Shown: positions 45,178 through 57,424, counted from the stretch's first letter. The stretch: DNA of 64,000 nt from Cytidiella melzeri (GCA_022592445.1 JABYQR010000190.1:24281-88280); one strand, 5' to 3'. Numbers and translations: made by a program. Notes: generated by a model not told the origin, from the letters alone.

Positions 45178-45774
45178 TGTCGGCCGCACTGTTTGAGGGG
45201 CTGGCTGAGCGAGAGAGGTCGCTGGGGCTGTGTGTGGTGCTGCGCGAGGAACAGGAGCGGATACGTTACGCTGGATGGCGAGTTCCGCGTCCACTGTGTT
45301 GTACCACGTGTTGACGAGGCCGCGTAAGTTGTTGAAGATGGGTGAAATGGTGTTGTCGAAAGCTTTGGTGTGACGTGCAAGCTCTCGTATGCGGTGCATG
45401 ACTGCCGGTTCGGTGAAGAAGGCAGCAAGAGTGGAAAGGGTGGCAGCGAAGACCGGAAGGGATTCGCTGATCTGGTCTTCACTATTGTATGGGAGGTGGG
45501 CACCGCAGGGGGTGTCTGGAGGGATGTCGTCCCCCCATAGATCGGCATCCTCCTTGATGGTTTGCGAATCAATGGTGGCGGCGGGCTGCGGGGGCTGAGG
45601 GATGAAGTTGACCGGGGTGCTGTGGGGGTGGTTATAATAAGGCGCACCAGGAGCCTCCAAGGGTGTTGACTGATTAAACTCAGCTTGGTGCATTGGGATC
45701 GGCGGGGTCATATAATCCAGCGACTGCTGGGACGGGGGTAAGGTCATGTCTGCGTCTGGAGAAACACCAGACAT
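45178..45774 (-). pseudogene. LINE ORF1 fragment, copy 3
   Basis: The first 199 or so codons of ORF1 from ATG 45774, closely similar to copies 1 and 2 (e.g. QISESLPVFAATLSTLAAF). The final codons before the stop belong to element X. It ends before the zinc knuckles, so it cannot be functional. Confidence 0.85.
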
Positions 45775-45960
45775 GATGAATTAATGGGGTCGGGGCTTCA
45801 AGGAGATGTCTAATAACGCGAATACGAGAAGAGTAGATGATATTAAAGTATTTAAAGAGGAACTTGAGCGATTAAAGGGGAGAGGAAAGGGGAATGGTGG
45901 CGAGAGAGGCGTTATGCTTAAGCATGGGAATTTTCTTTAGTGGTGGCGGTATGGGTTCAA
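45178..45960 (-). mobile_element. LINE copy 3, 5' fragment
   Basis: The 5' UTR and first 600 bp of ORF1, minus strand. Its 5' end at about 45960 (CCGCTTCTTGAACCC) lies just past a splice donor of the H3-tail-mimic gene. Element X copy 2 replaces everything downstream. The poly-C lesion of copy 2 is absent here. Confidence 0.85.
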
Positions 45961-46009
45961 GAAGCGGTCAGATAAAAGTTAAGAGTGCTATTGAGGCGTG
46001 TTTACGCAC

Positions 46010-46378
46010 CCTGTAGGTCATTGGGACCTTGTTCCTACGCAGTTCGCAAGGGGGGCAGGTAAAACTGCATCGGCCCATCACCTCCGAAGGGACAGAGTCC
46101 AGCTGAGGTGCGCAGCGAACACAAACGCCACGGCCACACTCGCACTGCACGAGCTGTCCACCATTCATACAGACACAACACCACTGTGAGTTGCACATAG
46201 GTTAGTTGGTTCTCCTTGACGTGGTGCCACACTCACCAAGTCTTTGTTCCCATTCTCATCGTTGGAGTGCCATGCTTCACCCTCCGGTGGGGTGGGCTCG
46301 GCCACCGTGCCACCTAACGCCTTACGGGGTGCTTTACCACTAGTAGTCTTCTTTGGGGTCTGTCGTGTTCTTGCCATA
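46010..46378 (-). CDS. Histone H3 tail mimic fused to a PHD-like zinc finger (3' truncated by LINE copy 3)
   Basis: Exon 1 (46378-46237) starts with ATG and encodes ARTRQTPKKTTSGKAPRKAL. This aligns without gaps to the first 20 residues of mature histone H3, with 14 identities. K9, T11, K14, R17 and K18 are kept, and K4 is R. A short acidic linker follows. Intron 46236-46184 (GTGAGT..CAG, 53 nt) keeps the frame into exon 2 (46183-46010). This encodes a compact Cys cluster: WCCVCMNGGQLVQCECGRGV, CVRC, then CSFTCPPC, in a PHD/ADD-like arrangement. A GTGCGT donor at 46009 shows that more exons existed; LINE copy 3 begins about 50 bp on. A true histone is excluded because nothing after residue 20 matches H3. 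The role is unknown: possibly competing for H3 readers or writers. Confidence 0.7.
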
Positions 46379-48013
46379 TTACCAAGGGTGGGAGAAACGA
46401 AGTCGAATTTGAAGCCGTGAGGAAAGATGGCTGAATAGGAAGACAAGAGCAAACACTAAGTAAAGGACCAGAACCAAAGAAGATTTGATCGACGACGACA
46501 GGGTGGCAGAGTAGTGAGGAACGGAGAGAGAGAGAACAGAGCGACACTGAGAGGATGACGTGAGCGAAACGAGGGAAATGAACCAAGTCGAACCCAATTG
46601 CTTCCAATCAAGCGCATGTGCCGCTGACACAAACATGCCCAAACACCGGACTTTGACTCTTGTCTTGCATAGTTCAATGACTTCAACCTCTGCTCTACAC
46701 TGCTTCGTACCACACGCCCTCGGATTTCCTTTCCCTGTGCAAGTCAAGTTGTACGTTCTCTTGTCTCCGTGTCTCTAGCCTACTAATATGTTCACAGCCC
46801 TTGAGGGCTATGAACAAACATCGCCGATTCTCCAACCAATTAACGCTCAACCCCGTCCCCATTTTTGCTGCTTGAAGCTGCCTCAGGAGGTGAGAAAGGT
46901 AAGGGGTCTTTTTTGGGGGGAGGGAGGGCAGTGCGAGTGCCCCGGGGAGTTTGTGACGTGTCAGGTTGGCAGAAAGGGGTTTGAGTTAAGCTGTCGTGAT
47001 ATCTGGTGGGGACAACAACTTAGAGTTACCTGTACAACGACAGCAAGGACAAGCATCCGGGCTTTCACACCGGCTTTGACCACCAACGGCAAACCAGCCC
47101 CATCCTCCCGTAGCCACAACAAACACGGTGAACCTTTGGCACCAGCTTGACACCAACAACAAACACCTCCCAGCTATGACCAGTGCCAGTCCATTCCCAT
47201 TGTTCAACTGCAGTGGGCGGTGGGAATGAATTGGAACAGCTCGGTGGTCAAGGTGAGTATTTAACTCACTATCATCTGCTTGTGTTAGCTTTGCTGGCTC
47301 AGGGGCATTCATGCCAGCTCATCAGTTGTAGGGTCGTGCGATGTCTTATGTCGTACGCCCTCTGCCCTGGCTTCAGTCTGTACGCCTTGACCTCGGTCGA
47401 GCAGCGTAGATTTGTTGGGATGTTGGTTCTCGCCAGCTCTTTGGTTGCAGGGCTGTGCAATGTCTTATGTCGTACACCCTCCGCCCTGGCTTCAGTCCGT
47501 ACGCCTTGACCTCAATTGATCAGGCCTGCCGGCGTGTATTAAAGATTAGTCATTCAATTCTGCACACCCCTACACTCCGTCTATTGCTAATGTATGGCTT
47601 GCAGCAACATCCTGATATTATGGATCATCAGGTGCAAACTTCTACTCAGAAGCAAACCCTGCTGACGCATCTCCTTCTAGAGCCATGCTTTACCGTAGTT
47701 TACCATTATTGCTGCTTAGTGTATCTGCGGGTTTGGTAGATGTAACACGACATGGCCAGTCGTGTTATTTCTGCCAACTCCGTCTCTGTTGTTGACTGTC
47801 CAACATGTAACTTAACAATGTCTCGGCTTATCGCCTTTGAAAACGTATTGTAAAGAACCAGGACATACCCCTTGCCGCAAAAAGAAAATTGGTCACGTGA
47901 CCGTGTGAAACAAATAAAGCGCGTGAACCCTTTGCTGGCACTCGCCTCGCAGTACCATCCATAGTTGCTCGCCCTTGATTCTCTACCTCTTTCATTACAT
48001 TTCAGCAGTAATC
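46379..48013. other. Divergent intergenic region, no gene seen
   Basis: Lies between the minus-strand H3-tail-mimic gene and the plus-strand gene at 48014. It contains two similar stretches (GTCTTATGTCGTAC..CC(C/T)TC(T/C)GCCCTGGCTTCAGT) near 47342 and 47462, about 120 bp apart, i.e. a local duplication. TATA-like and CT-rich sequences occur near 47930-48010, upstream of the plus-strand start. Confidence 0.45.
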
Positions 48014-50477
48014 ATGTCCTCAGCACCTGTCTCTGCCAACCATGCTGATTCCGACCTGGAGAGCAAAAACCATCGGCATTACAATGACAAGTCTTCTGAA
48101 GGTGGTGATCCGTCCAATGAAGAGAACGTTGAGAGTGTTGTGCGGCCCAGCGTGAAGTGGTGCCGCCCTGTGTTCCTGGAAACTTTGTCCAACGCGTATC
48201 CACGCTACCATGAGGGCAAAGGCAAGAAGAAGACCAGGGTGGTATCAGAAACCGCCGAGCTGCTTCGGGAAATTGCGACAAAGCATAAGCTTCATGTGCC
48301 TGAGCTGCTTGAGACCGTGAGTGTTGCTTCCACACGATTCCAATACCAGCTTCTCACCTATTTTGTATTCTGTCTGTAGAAAGTCCGCAACTGGGAAGAA
48401 CACCAAGCACAAGGACGGAGGACGGAAGCTCACTGAGTGTGATGCTGTTGCAAAGGTGTTCAAGGAGCCAATTGCGCAGATCATGCGCAACATGAGGGAT
48501 GCCGAGAGGAAGAAGGCCATCAAAGGCAAAGGCAGTGCTATGGAGAAAGGTCCGCGCAAGGGAGAGAAACGCAAGGGAGAGGGCAAGAATGAGGACGAGA
48601 ACAAGGATGAGGATGAGCATGAGCATGAGGATGGGGACAAGAGCGAGGGTGACAGTGAGGGTAAAGGTGAGGGTGAGGGCAAGGGCAAGGGCGGGTCTGG
48701 TACACCTGCCCGTCTGCTACTTGGGTATTGACAAAAGGCCATAACGGAGTTCATGGCCGGAATGACTGAGGAGCAACAGGAACAGGCCCAGGCTTTTCAA
48801 ACAAAGGTCAACAGCGAGGGACAAACTGAACCTCTTACTTCGTACGTCCTGTAATCTTATTGCAAGCCTGTAGGCTCTAGACTGAGGTTGGAATGTTGCT
48901 GCCAGTTCCGAAATTGACACTTTGGCAAAGAAAGTGCAAAATTTTGCATTGGCAACGAAGCACGTGTATGGAGCCCACATTGTTGGCATGGCGGCCTTCC
49001 GGACAGAGGATGAAGACATTGGAGCCACTCAGTGAGTACAATACTATCAGCGCGTCCATCTACTCATCTTGTTCTTCTGTAGGTATGAGGTGCCTCTACC
49101 ATTCGGCCAACCTTTCGTTTTGGACCCGTCGTTTTAAAGAGCCTATAGCAAGTTCAAAATCTTGGGGCAATCTTCACTTGGTATGCAGTATAGACCGACG
49201 TTCAATCTCATTTGCTCAGTTGCTACACATTAGCTGTTGATTAGAAATTTTGGCTCGAAAACAACAAGGATAAAATCCATTGTGCGATTGATGCAGATGA
49301 GACCGGTTTGAAATGGTGCTTCCCTACAAACAAAGCCGGCTGGCCTGCCGTTCCTGACCAGTGGCCTGAGGGAATGTCATTGGTAGATATGAAGGATGTT
49401 GTCCGATGTTTTCTCACAATCCGATATTGTAAGTCTCTCATACATGCTGTTCAGCAGGTATCTAAATTAAATCTGCTGTTTCTTAGGCCTGGTCTCCAAA
49501 CGCGAGGGTGCCGTTTACCGAAATTGTTGCAGATTGGAATGCCTACATTTACCCCAGGTTTCTACCTGCCAAGATCCATTTCTGTGACCCATCCAAAATG
49601 AAAGAAATTGACATCAACCGCGTGGTATCTCATTGGAGGAGCAGAGTGGAGTGTAACCGCATGGCTTTTAATTTCCAGACGGTCTGCGCAAAGGACTTGA
49701 GATACGGTTTGATAGGAGATGGGCCCCAGGAAGCAAATGGCTCAGAATTCATCACTCCTTTTGCAGAGGACCCCGAGGCAGACGGTAGCGACAAAGAGTC
49801 CGATGACAACTCTCTTGCCGTCCCCGCTCCGAAACAGCAGCAACCAGCTGCTGCTGGTCGGAGAGTGGCAGAAGTAAGCGGTGTTCTTATGCTTTAAGAC
49901 AACTACTCACTCCCATGATCAGTCCTCCAAGCGTAGTGCCCCGCCTGCCGGGAAACAGAAGGCGTCAAGTTTGGAAGTTGAGCAGACGCCTCAGAAGAGC
50001 ATGGGCCACACGAGCAGGCCTGCTGAGAAGCGAAAAACTCAAGCAGACCCCGGTCCTAGCCAGAAGAAACAAAAGGCGGCTAAGCAGCCTGGAAAAGACG
50101 GCACGGCTCAAGCAAAGGAGCAAGATGCTGCTTCAATAGAGCCCGAAGATGCCATCTTCAAGGCACCTCAGTAAGTTCCCAATGCACTACAAATTCTGAC
50201 AAACCAGCTCACTCGTTTTAGCCCTGACTCTCCTGCCAGTGTGGCGGAAGAGAATCTTTTGGACTGGCTTGGGCGCCTCAGCACCGAAGTCAATTGGCAG
50301 ATCCTTGTAGACTATGTCAAAAACACTCCGGTCAGTATTTTAGTCGGTTCAACAGCAGGTTTTCTGACATTGACCTCAGTCCGATGCCCCTCATGGCGCC
50401 GACTCTGGCAACTATCGGTACAATTACAATTCCTGAAGAATGAAGAAGAATCGTTCCAGTTCGCGCCAGCGCATTGA
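48014..50477 (+). CDS. Multi-exon Agaricomycete repeat-family protein (FLE / IK-W type), probably disrupted
   Basis: The first exon from ATG 48014 has the VKWCRPVFLETLSNAYPRYH block that parallels FHGQILKFLESHVEAY of the KDZ passenger gene. It then runs into KVRNW after a GTGAGT intron. Next come a Lys/Glu/Asp/Gly-rich low-complexity run (about 48530-48710) and a helical segment (48750-49030). A conserved block reads FWLENNKDKI, GWPAVPDQWPEGMS and IHFCDPSKMKEIDINRV, then HWRSR. A Lys/Gln-rich disordered tail lies at 49740-50170, and a last exon ends at 50477. A frame change near 48430 and an in-frame TAA near 49137 suggest decay or missed introns. I recognise the family as multicopy in Agaricomycete genomes, without known function. 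Confidence 0.55.
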
Positions 50478-51304
50478 TGCCTTTTCAGATGTGACCTTTT
50501 TGTCCCCCAAACTGTGGGAATTTGATGGGGTAATACATGCGGTAATAAATTTTGTAACAGTGTGGTGTAATGATTTAATGGTGTTTCATTTGCTTTGTTA
50601 TTCACTCTACAAATGCGTGTGATGAGCTGAATCTCCCATCAAAAATCTGTTTCTGTTTGTTGTATTGAACACATGTACATGAATAGACACAAATTTTACA
50701 TCATCAGATAGTCCTGCCCTTCAGCAACACACAGACATAAAAATCTTCTTGGTTGAACCCAACGTCGGGGATATACAGTCAATGTACTAATAAAAGTTGC
50801 TCAGACTCCGTTTGGAACCCCGCTGATCTTTTTCTTGCAGGTTATCACATGATCTTTGGCTATCCGGTTTGTACCTATCACATAGTTTTCAAGCGGTTGC
50901 CGCCGCATCGGGCCGATTATAGCAAACCTTATAATAGTCAGTAGGTAACGCTCTACCCCACAGATAAACCTGATTTAGAGAATTCGGACCTTCCAAATGT
51001 TCAAACCCTGTGAAATGTGCATTTGTCAACCACTCTGCAATTTCAAGTACACTTGGCTGGCTTGCAGGCTATCTTCTTGTGTTGCATGCATGACTCAGTG
51101 GTTAATTACTCAGTGGCTGTATTTTTGACGCATCTAGATGGCTGACCTAGAAAGTCTTCGCATTTGAGGTTAAACACATGCTATAGCCAGCAATGTATGT
51201 GCAGTTGTGGTAAATTCTACTTTATTTTGGTCTAAAGCATAGTATTTGGATGCTAGTTTGTACCTGCTGTGTACAGATATGAACAACGGTATGTATGTAT
51301 TCTG
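50478..51304. other. No gene seen
   Basis: AT-richer stretch between convergent genes. It should contain both 3' ends. No repeat or RNA gene was recognised. Confidence 0.45.
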
Positions 51305-54090
51305 TCAATTATCTCTAAATACAGCATCTGCTGAGAAGGTCTCGATATTAGTGAGGAAAGCGTTTGCAGCTGATTTAGTTTGTCGCAGCCGTGACTTCCA
51401 TTCACGGTTGGACACCGGGGTTGCCGTTCCTTCAACAATGTCCTTTAATCGTTTCTGAAACCAGTCCTCTGCCTCCTGAGACCAAAATCCTACATTGAGC
51501 CCTGAGTAAAGCCACGTATTGTGTATTGGCCACCATGACACAATTGATCCATGGTCTGCTGCTTGTGCTTGGTGTTCAAGTCATTCTATGTATGACCTCA
51601 TAAATTGACATGCCACATACGGGTTTGTACACGGTATACACCTGAAATGACATACTGCTCCTGCAATGTCAGTGTGGTTTCAGCGTATGAATCCCGGTTT
51701 GCCACATCTGTTTGAGGTGAACATGACCCGAACGTTCGTTGACAGGTGGACCTTCCAGGACGTTGTTTATGCTACATACTCCCCAAGCAAGACGCCATGC
51801 AATGCCACCCTGAGTAAGTGCCGTTTGTCCAGCAACACCTTCCAGCAGGTTGTCTCGGACTCGAATGTACGCCTTATAGTCTTCCATTGTGAGATTAGTG
51901 TTGTGTGGTTTGACACCAAGTCCTATGGGAGCGTTGTCGAGTATCATGTTGGTAGGTATCGTATTTTGTGGAAGAACTGTGTCGAATGGTATTGGGGAAA
52001 TGATTCTGACCGGAATTCCACGTGCAACGAAAGCAACCAGTAGCATTGACAAGTCTGATCCAAAGCGAGCCCTTCGTGCATGTAGGACTGAAACTGCGTG
52101 TTGGATCAGCAGACTCCAGCCAGCCGTACAACATGCTGGCTTTGAGTCAATTGATTCCACCCTATACCATGCAGATTTACTTTCTCTGTCATCGAATTTT
52201 GACACTGCAATGAAGGATCTGCTAGTGTCCGCCTCCAGTCCATGTTCCTCCGCTTCCGGGTTCATGTCACATATCTCAGCCGGCGGTAACTCGCGCGCCT
52301 TGACGTATGCAACAAAATCCGCAGCTGACGGCAAGATACTGTTATCAATGCTGTCTGATTTCGTCCATGACCCCATTGACTGATAGAGCTTGGCACGATC
52401 TCTTTCCGGCAACCAGCTCTGAGCTTCAGTTTTACGTGGCGTCCATTCTCCATCAGGACGAGTAAATCCATATCGTAAAGTGAGGACTTCGGTTATGGAA
52501 GGAGTGATGACTGCTGAAAAAGCGTCGGTATGCAGTACATCCCCACCGTTGTCGTCATCTAGCAGCAGTGCCGTTGACTCCTCTAGCGACATGGAAGGTA
52601 GTGAACCTTCGGATGTGTGCATGTTGTCAGGAGTTGTGAAGGAAACCTTTGGATAAGTGTTGCTGTGAGATTGAAGACGCAGGAAATCTAGTTCTTCCAA
52701 GTTTCTCCTTGGCGTGGACACCGTTGGGAGATGTGTGGTGTTCTGAGCCAACTGTACGGTGACATCAAGTTGCGAGGGTTCCACCTGAGATGAAGATAAC
52801 GAGACAGGTGCTCGAGAGGGTGACGGCAGTGGTGAAGAGATGTAAGGATGGTTTGGCATGAGATACGCTCCTGTGTTGTGAAGTCCTGTTTCCGCGGTGT
52901 CTTGCGCGGCATTCCCATCGTTGAGGATGTATGCAGACAGGTAATTTATGTCGTACTCATGCCGAAACGAGTTGTAAATATGCTGCTCAGCGGTAGTGTG
53001 GCGCCACACATATCGCACGTCTCTGAACAGTACCTTCCTGCGGATTTTGGTGTCTTGCTCGTGAGTCCAGATGTAAACTGATGGGCCGTTTCGACCTGGT
53101 AACGGCTGGGACTGTTGTGAAGCAATCCTTGCGAGCCTTTTGCGTCGGTCTTCTTCACTCTCTGCAAGTGCCCATTTCGTCTGTATGTCTTCTTCTCGAG
53201 ACACAAACTCCTTGTACGATTCTCCTGGTAACTGGCGACCTCTGTAAAGGAAGGCGTAAGATTGTAAGGTCGAGTGGGATGGGGTGTATTCTTGTAGACG
53301 TGTAAGGCTTGTACTTCCATTAGCAGGTGCGTGCAAGTACAACACTGCGTCCCCTGTTCTGCGACGTACTGTGACCCGGCTGTCCGCAGTACGGGTGGTT
53401 GTATCAACAACGAGGTGACCATAATAATCATTACTGCGAAGTGATGAGCCATGAAATTTGCTGTCGGAGGTGTACAAAACCATCGCAGCGTCCTGAACAA
53501 TCCAAGCCCATCGATTGTCAGGTCGGAATTGTTGGTACAAAGCGCGTGTGGCAGGTGATAATTCTGTGCTGATTGGGTTACTGGGGTACGCAAACCAAAG
53601 GGGGATGGAGTTCCCAAGGGATACAATGTGGGGGATGTCACGATGCCATTGGCATTGCGCGTTAGGGTCAAATGTCCTCGTAATGTCAACAAAGGCTCCA
53701 ATTGCGGAATAGACCAGTCACAGATCCAGGAGGTTCTGAGCACGTTACACATTGTCAGAGGTATGGTGTGTTCATCCTGAGATATGTCTTCCCACACATG
53801 TGTACCGGCCACCTCTTCTTTCATAAGGAGGTACGACAGGAACGCGAAACGTAGAGTAAACGCTGCTCGAGCGAGACGTGTGGCTAGTATTGCTCTTGCT
53901 GCGGTTGGCCAAGCAGCAGCATACCCGAATGACAAAGGATCGGGGGTAGTCGCTGTCTCAAGGTACGTGCTTGAAATACGGCAAAGAAGGCAACGCTGCA
54001 GGCGCAGCATAAGTTGCTCGAGAGCCTGCCACTGCCGTTGCCTAGCAGGCTTGAGTTGATAGGACAGGCTTGGGCCCGCCCTGCGACTTG
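51305..54090 (-). CDS. Large Agaricomycete repeat-family protein (WRLA / WWP-W type)
   Basis: Minus-strand coding begins near 54090 (YQLKPARQRQWQALEQL). It continues with a helical segment with many Arg/Ala (ARAILATRLARAAFTLRF). A frame change near 53715, probably a short intron, leads into a long exon of 600 or so codons that ends near 51690. That exon has VSREEDIQTKWALAESEEDR, a Ser/Pro-rich middle, and ends with ALTQGGIAWRLAWGV. After one or two short introns a last exon (51541-51305) encodes SWWPIHNTWLYSGLNVGFWS and AEDWFQKRL. The pair 'QGGI.WRLA' and 'WWP...W..SGLNVG.W...E.WF' is one I recall from many Agaricomycete predicted proteins, commonly in repeat-rich regions. No biochemical function is known to me. 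Confidence 0.6.
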
Positions 54091-54436
54091 CTCTACTTCT
54101 ACAGCGAAGGGTGATAGACAGCCGAGCACAGGGCCATCGTAATGCGGTTGGAGTGGGACAAATGCGAAGTAGAAATACGAATCATATGCAAATCTAGTTC
54201 GTAGTCCATCGAATATGCTGCTAATGAGTCGGTGACAAGAGGAGGCTCGGGAAGATAGTCGGCGTTTGGACTGGTGTATATGTTTGTACCCAGTGATCCG
54301 AATACGTGCAAATGTGTCACATGTTGGTTGAATGGCTGTCGACGCTATGTATCTAGACGTGTGCTTAATATAGTTACTGTATATCTGAATGATCATGTAC
54401 CTCGCAAATGTGTTAGATATGTCTCCACAAACAGCG

Positions 54437-55263
54437 GTGTCTTGTCCCTGGTAATGTAATGCAACGCCACACACTGATTGTGCACACGCCTTCTTCGCGC
54501 TGCATACAATTGCTCAGCACTTGTTGAGATATACAACGGCGAATGGTCCACTCACCTTGATGCAAGCAGTACAGGCCTCGATAACGAAGATCGCCGGCCA
54601 ATTCCCTAGGATGCTGTGTGCTGCGTGAGTGTTCGTTATGTGAGTACACTTCACAAGTCAGACGCACCAAGTATGTCCCCGATTACGCGACCGACACGGT
54701 CCTCCAACGTTGTGACTTCGTAATTTGATCGACTTCTGCACCTCGTGATTTTGTATGTGTTCGCGGTTTTGAGCTCGTACAATATCGCCAACAACAGGGT
54801 AAACTACCCCGTCGTTGAGATACGGTGAGAGAGGTGGTGAAGGCGGGCGAGTGTCGTCCCTGGTAATCTAATGCGACGCCACACACCAATTGTGCACACG
54901 CCGTCTTCGCGCTGCATACAGATGCTCAGTACTTGTTGATATATCGAACAGCAACGGTCCACTCACCTTGATGCTAGCAGTACAAGCCTTGATAACGATG
55001 ATCGCTGGCCAATTCGCCTAGATGCTGTGGTCTGCGTGAGTGTTCGTTATGTGAGTACACTTCGTAAGTCAGACGCACCAAGTATGTCCCCGATTACGCG
55101 ACCGACACGGTCCTCCAACGTTGTGACTTCGTAATGCGATCGTCTTCTGCACCTCGTGATTTGTCTAGGTTTGCGGTGTTGAGGTCGTACAATATCGCCA
55201 ACAACAGGGTAAACTACCCCGTCGTTGAGATACTGTGAAAAAGGTGGCGAAGTCGGGCGAGGA
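54437..55263. repeat. Tandem duplication of a ~413 bp unit
   Basis: Unit 1 spans about 54437-54850 and unit 2 about 54852-55263. They align end to end with scattered substitutions (both contain GTGCACACGCC, CCCCGATTACGCGACCGACA and GGGTAAACTACCCCGTCGTT). Frames called on either strand here differ between units and are unlikely to be coding. Confidence 0.85.
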
Positions 55264-55324
55264 GAGGTGCACAGTGAGATACCGCAAGTCGATCACCATG
55301 CTGATCCGATTGCTTAACAGGTCG

Positions 55325-55775
55325 GCCCGTGTTTGCGGTCCGGTGTTAAGGTTAGGCGCCATCAGTCAACTCCTGGTTCTTGCGCGCTCTCTCCCCCTCC
55401 AGCCCCAATTCCGGTGCGGGCTTGCGGTCCGGTGTTAAGGGTAGGCGCCATCAGCGAATGTTCGACTTGTCGTTCTTGCCCTCTCACTCGCTCTCTCCAG
55501 CCCCCGCATTCTCCGTCTCTCTCTCTCGCTCTCTCTCTCGCTCTCCCACCTCCACGGTTTATGTTGCACGAGAGGGTAGTGTACCCTCTTGTGTAATGTA
55601 CCGTGTTCATCCTTTTCTTGCCCTCTCACTGCTCTCTCCAGCCCCGCCTTCTCGGTCTCGGTCTCGGTCTCTCTCTTTCGCTCTCTCTCTCTCGCTCTCC
55701 ACCTCACCACGGTTTATGTTGCACGAGAGGGTAGTGTACCCTCTTGTGTAATGTACCGCGTTCATCCTTTCGCGT
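55325..55775. repeat. Nested tandem duplication with pyrimidine-rich microsatellites
   Basis: A TTGCGGTCCGGTGTTAAGG..TAGGCGCCATCAG unit occurs twice (55334 and 55424). Next, a unit of about 172 bp with CTCTCTCTCGCTC runs, TTTATGTTGCACGAGAGGGT and TGTACCCTCTTGTGTAATGT occurs twice (about 55480-55618 and 55619-55772). GAGGGTAGTGTACCCTC is a short palindrome in each. Confidence 0.8.
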
Positions 55776-57254
55776 CTCACCCTCTCTCCTGTGCGCAACT
55801 CGACACAGATAAACGCGCAACAATTTCCTCACCTCTCACATTCCTTCTCAACCGCTCACTGCACGCCGATATCACCTACAACAACAAATTCACCGCTATA
55901 TTCTCTGCCATTGGCCTGTTCCGCCAACCACTATCGCTCGATCTGACGAAACCCGATCCGAGCATGACGTGGGAGCGAGCACGATTGTGCAGTTCTCGAG
56001 TTGTGTTGTTGTAGAACGCGGTTGGCATGCACAGCGTGTGCCGGAGTCTTGGGGTTGACAAAGAACACTACAGAGGGAAAAGGTGCGTGTTGTTTTGCAA
56101 GACAACGTACAGCTGATGGCAATTTGCTACTAGGTCGACAACAGAGTGTGCACTCTCGACGTGTCCGTCATCAGCCAGTGTTTTGTGAGGCAGGATGGAA
56201 CTGGATAGTTGGAAAATGATTTGCGGGTGTTTCCGGCAGAGTACTGCATCTGTAGAGTATGCGAGTTGTGTTCATGAACCAGCGATTAAGTTACTCTGGC
56301 TGCAGAATGTAGTTGTACGTACCCTTGCGATTGGGATAATATATATACATCATCCAGTTTTCCCTCTACGCTACAAATAGCTTGCTTGATCTCAATATAA
56401 TATTCGTCATCCCATCTCCTTATACTTTTGACATGCGCCACTCGATTGCCTGTATATCAAGTTCTTTACCTGAAACGTGTACAGGCGCAATACTTTATAA
56501 TGATGAGGGATTAGCGATGGAATCCACTTCCTCGGTGGTCAGGTGGCAAGAAGCCTTCGGACACTTCGTAAAGCAGTCACATCGACCGGTGCGACTCATT
56601 ACGAAGTGTCTGAGAGCGGCGTTGCCATGAGCAAACACAAGAGCATTGAGGAAAACGCACTTTACGGTGGGACTCGATGTTATGCAGAGCGGGGAGGAGA
56701 CACGTCAAGTCGTCAAGTCCTCCGCATTGTGAAGTGCTCCTTGGGCCAGCACGAACATGTTCCAACCCAATTGTCATTCGCGGACTCAGACGATGCAGGA
56801 TCGTGTCATGCTGTTCGCCACCGTCACCTGTAGTCAGTATGCCTCGCTCGGGAATTCTTCCGTCGTCAGTTCGCCTTCCTTCCAACCGCGGCGCTTCCAG
56901 GAGACGCAAGCAGAAATCCACTTACTGGGAGGCTCCGGCTCTGCTTTTCTAGCAGTCAACCCGTCTGGTTCGAACGCGAATTGTATGACTTTAGGGGTAC
57001 AATTTAGAGTCCTGCTCATGTCTGAGGTCGTCAAACCTGCGAGCATGTTGATCACTGACTTACCAGACGTATCGGGAGCCTATAGCGACCCCTTTGTCCC
57101 CGTCCTCATCTGACGTGCCCCACTTTTTCAACCTCCTCTGACTCTTTGTTTCCCTCCTCACCATCCCCGTCAATCCTGTTTTGCTTGTTCGGCGAGGGCG
57201 ACTAGTAGATAGGTAGTGCTGCAAAGAGCAGCTAAGCGCGGTAAGTCAGGTATA
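55776..57254. other. No convincing gene
   Basis: Short frames on both strands without recognisable motifs. The longest (minus, 56921-56577) matches nothing I know. Confidence 0.4.
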
Positions 57255-57424
57255 TCCTCATGCGCCACAAAGCGTAACTCGGTGCTGACAGGCCAGATCT
57301 TACGTCCGCTTTCGAACAAGACGCGCAAAAACGCGCGTCTTGTTCGAAAGCGGACGTAATTTTTTGCCTGTCAGCACCGAGTTACCCTTTGTGGCCACCG
57401 AGTTACCTTTGTGGCGCATGAGGA
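57255..57424. repeat. Long near-perfect hairpin (foldback element)
   Basis: Inner arms 57300-57326 and 57333-57359 are perfect complements over 27 bp with a 6-base loop. An outer stem pairs 57274-57293 with 57366-57385. The ends CCTCATGCGCCACAAAG (57255-57271) and CTTTGTGGCGCATGAGG (57408-57424) also pair. The right arm carries an extra 18-19 bp duplication (CACCGAGTTACC..TTTGTGG). There is no ORF. Such a structure fits a tiny foldback/MITE element or a hairpin-RNA locus. Confidence 0.9.

Noticed and set aside
46010..46378. Genuine histone H3 gene or pseudogene
   Set aside because: Similarity stops at residue 20, and the rest is an acidic linker plus a Cys cluster with a proper intron.
54437..55263. 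Coding genes within the 413 bp tandem units
   Set aside because: The frames differ between the two units and contain no family motifs.
56577..56921. 114-codon minus-strand frame
   Set aside because: No motif or splice context. Composition is like its surroundings.
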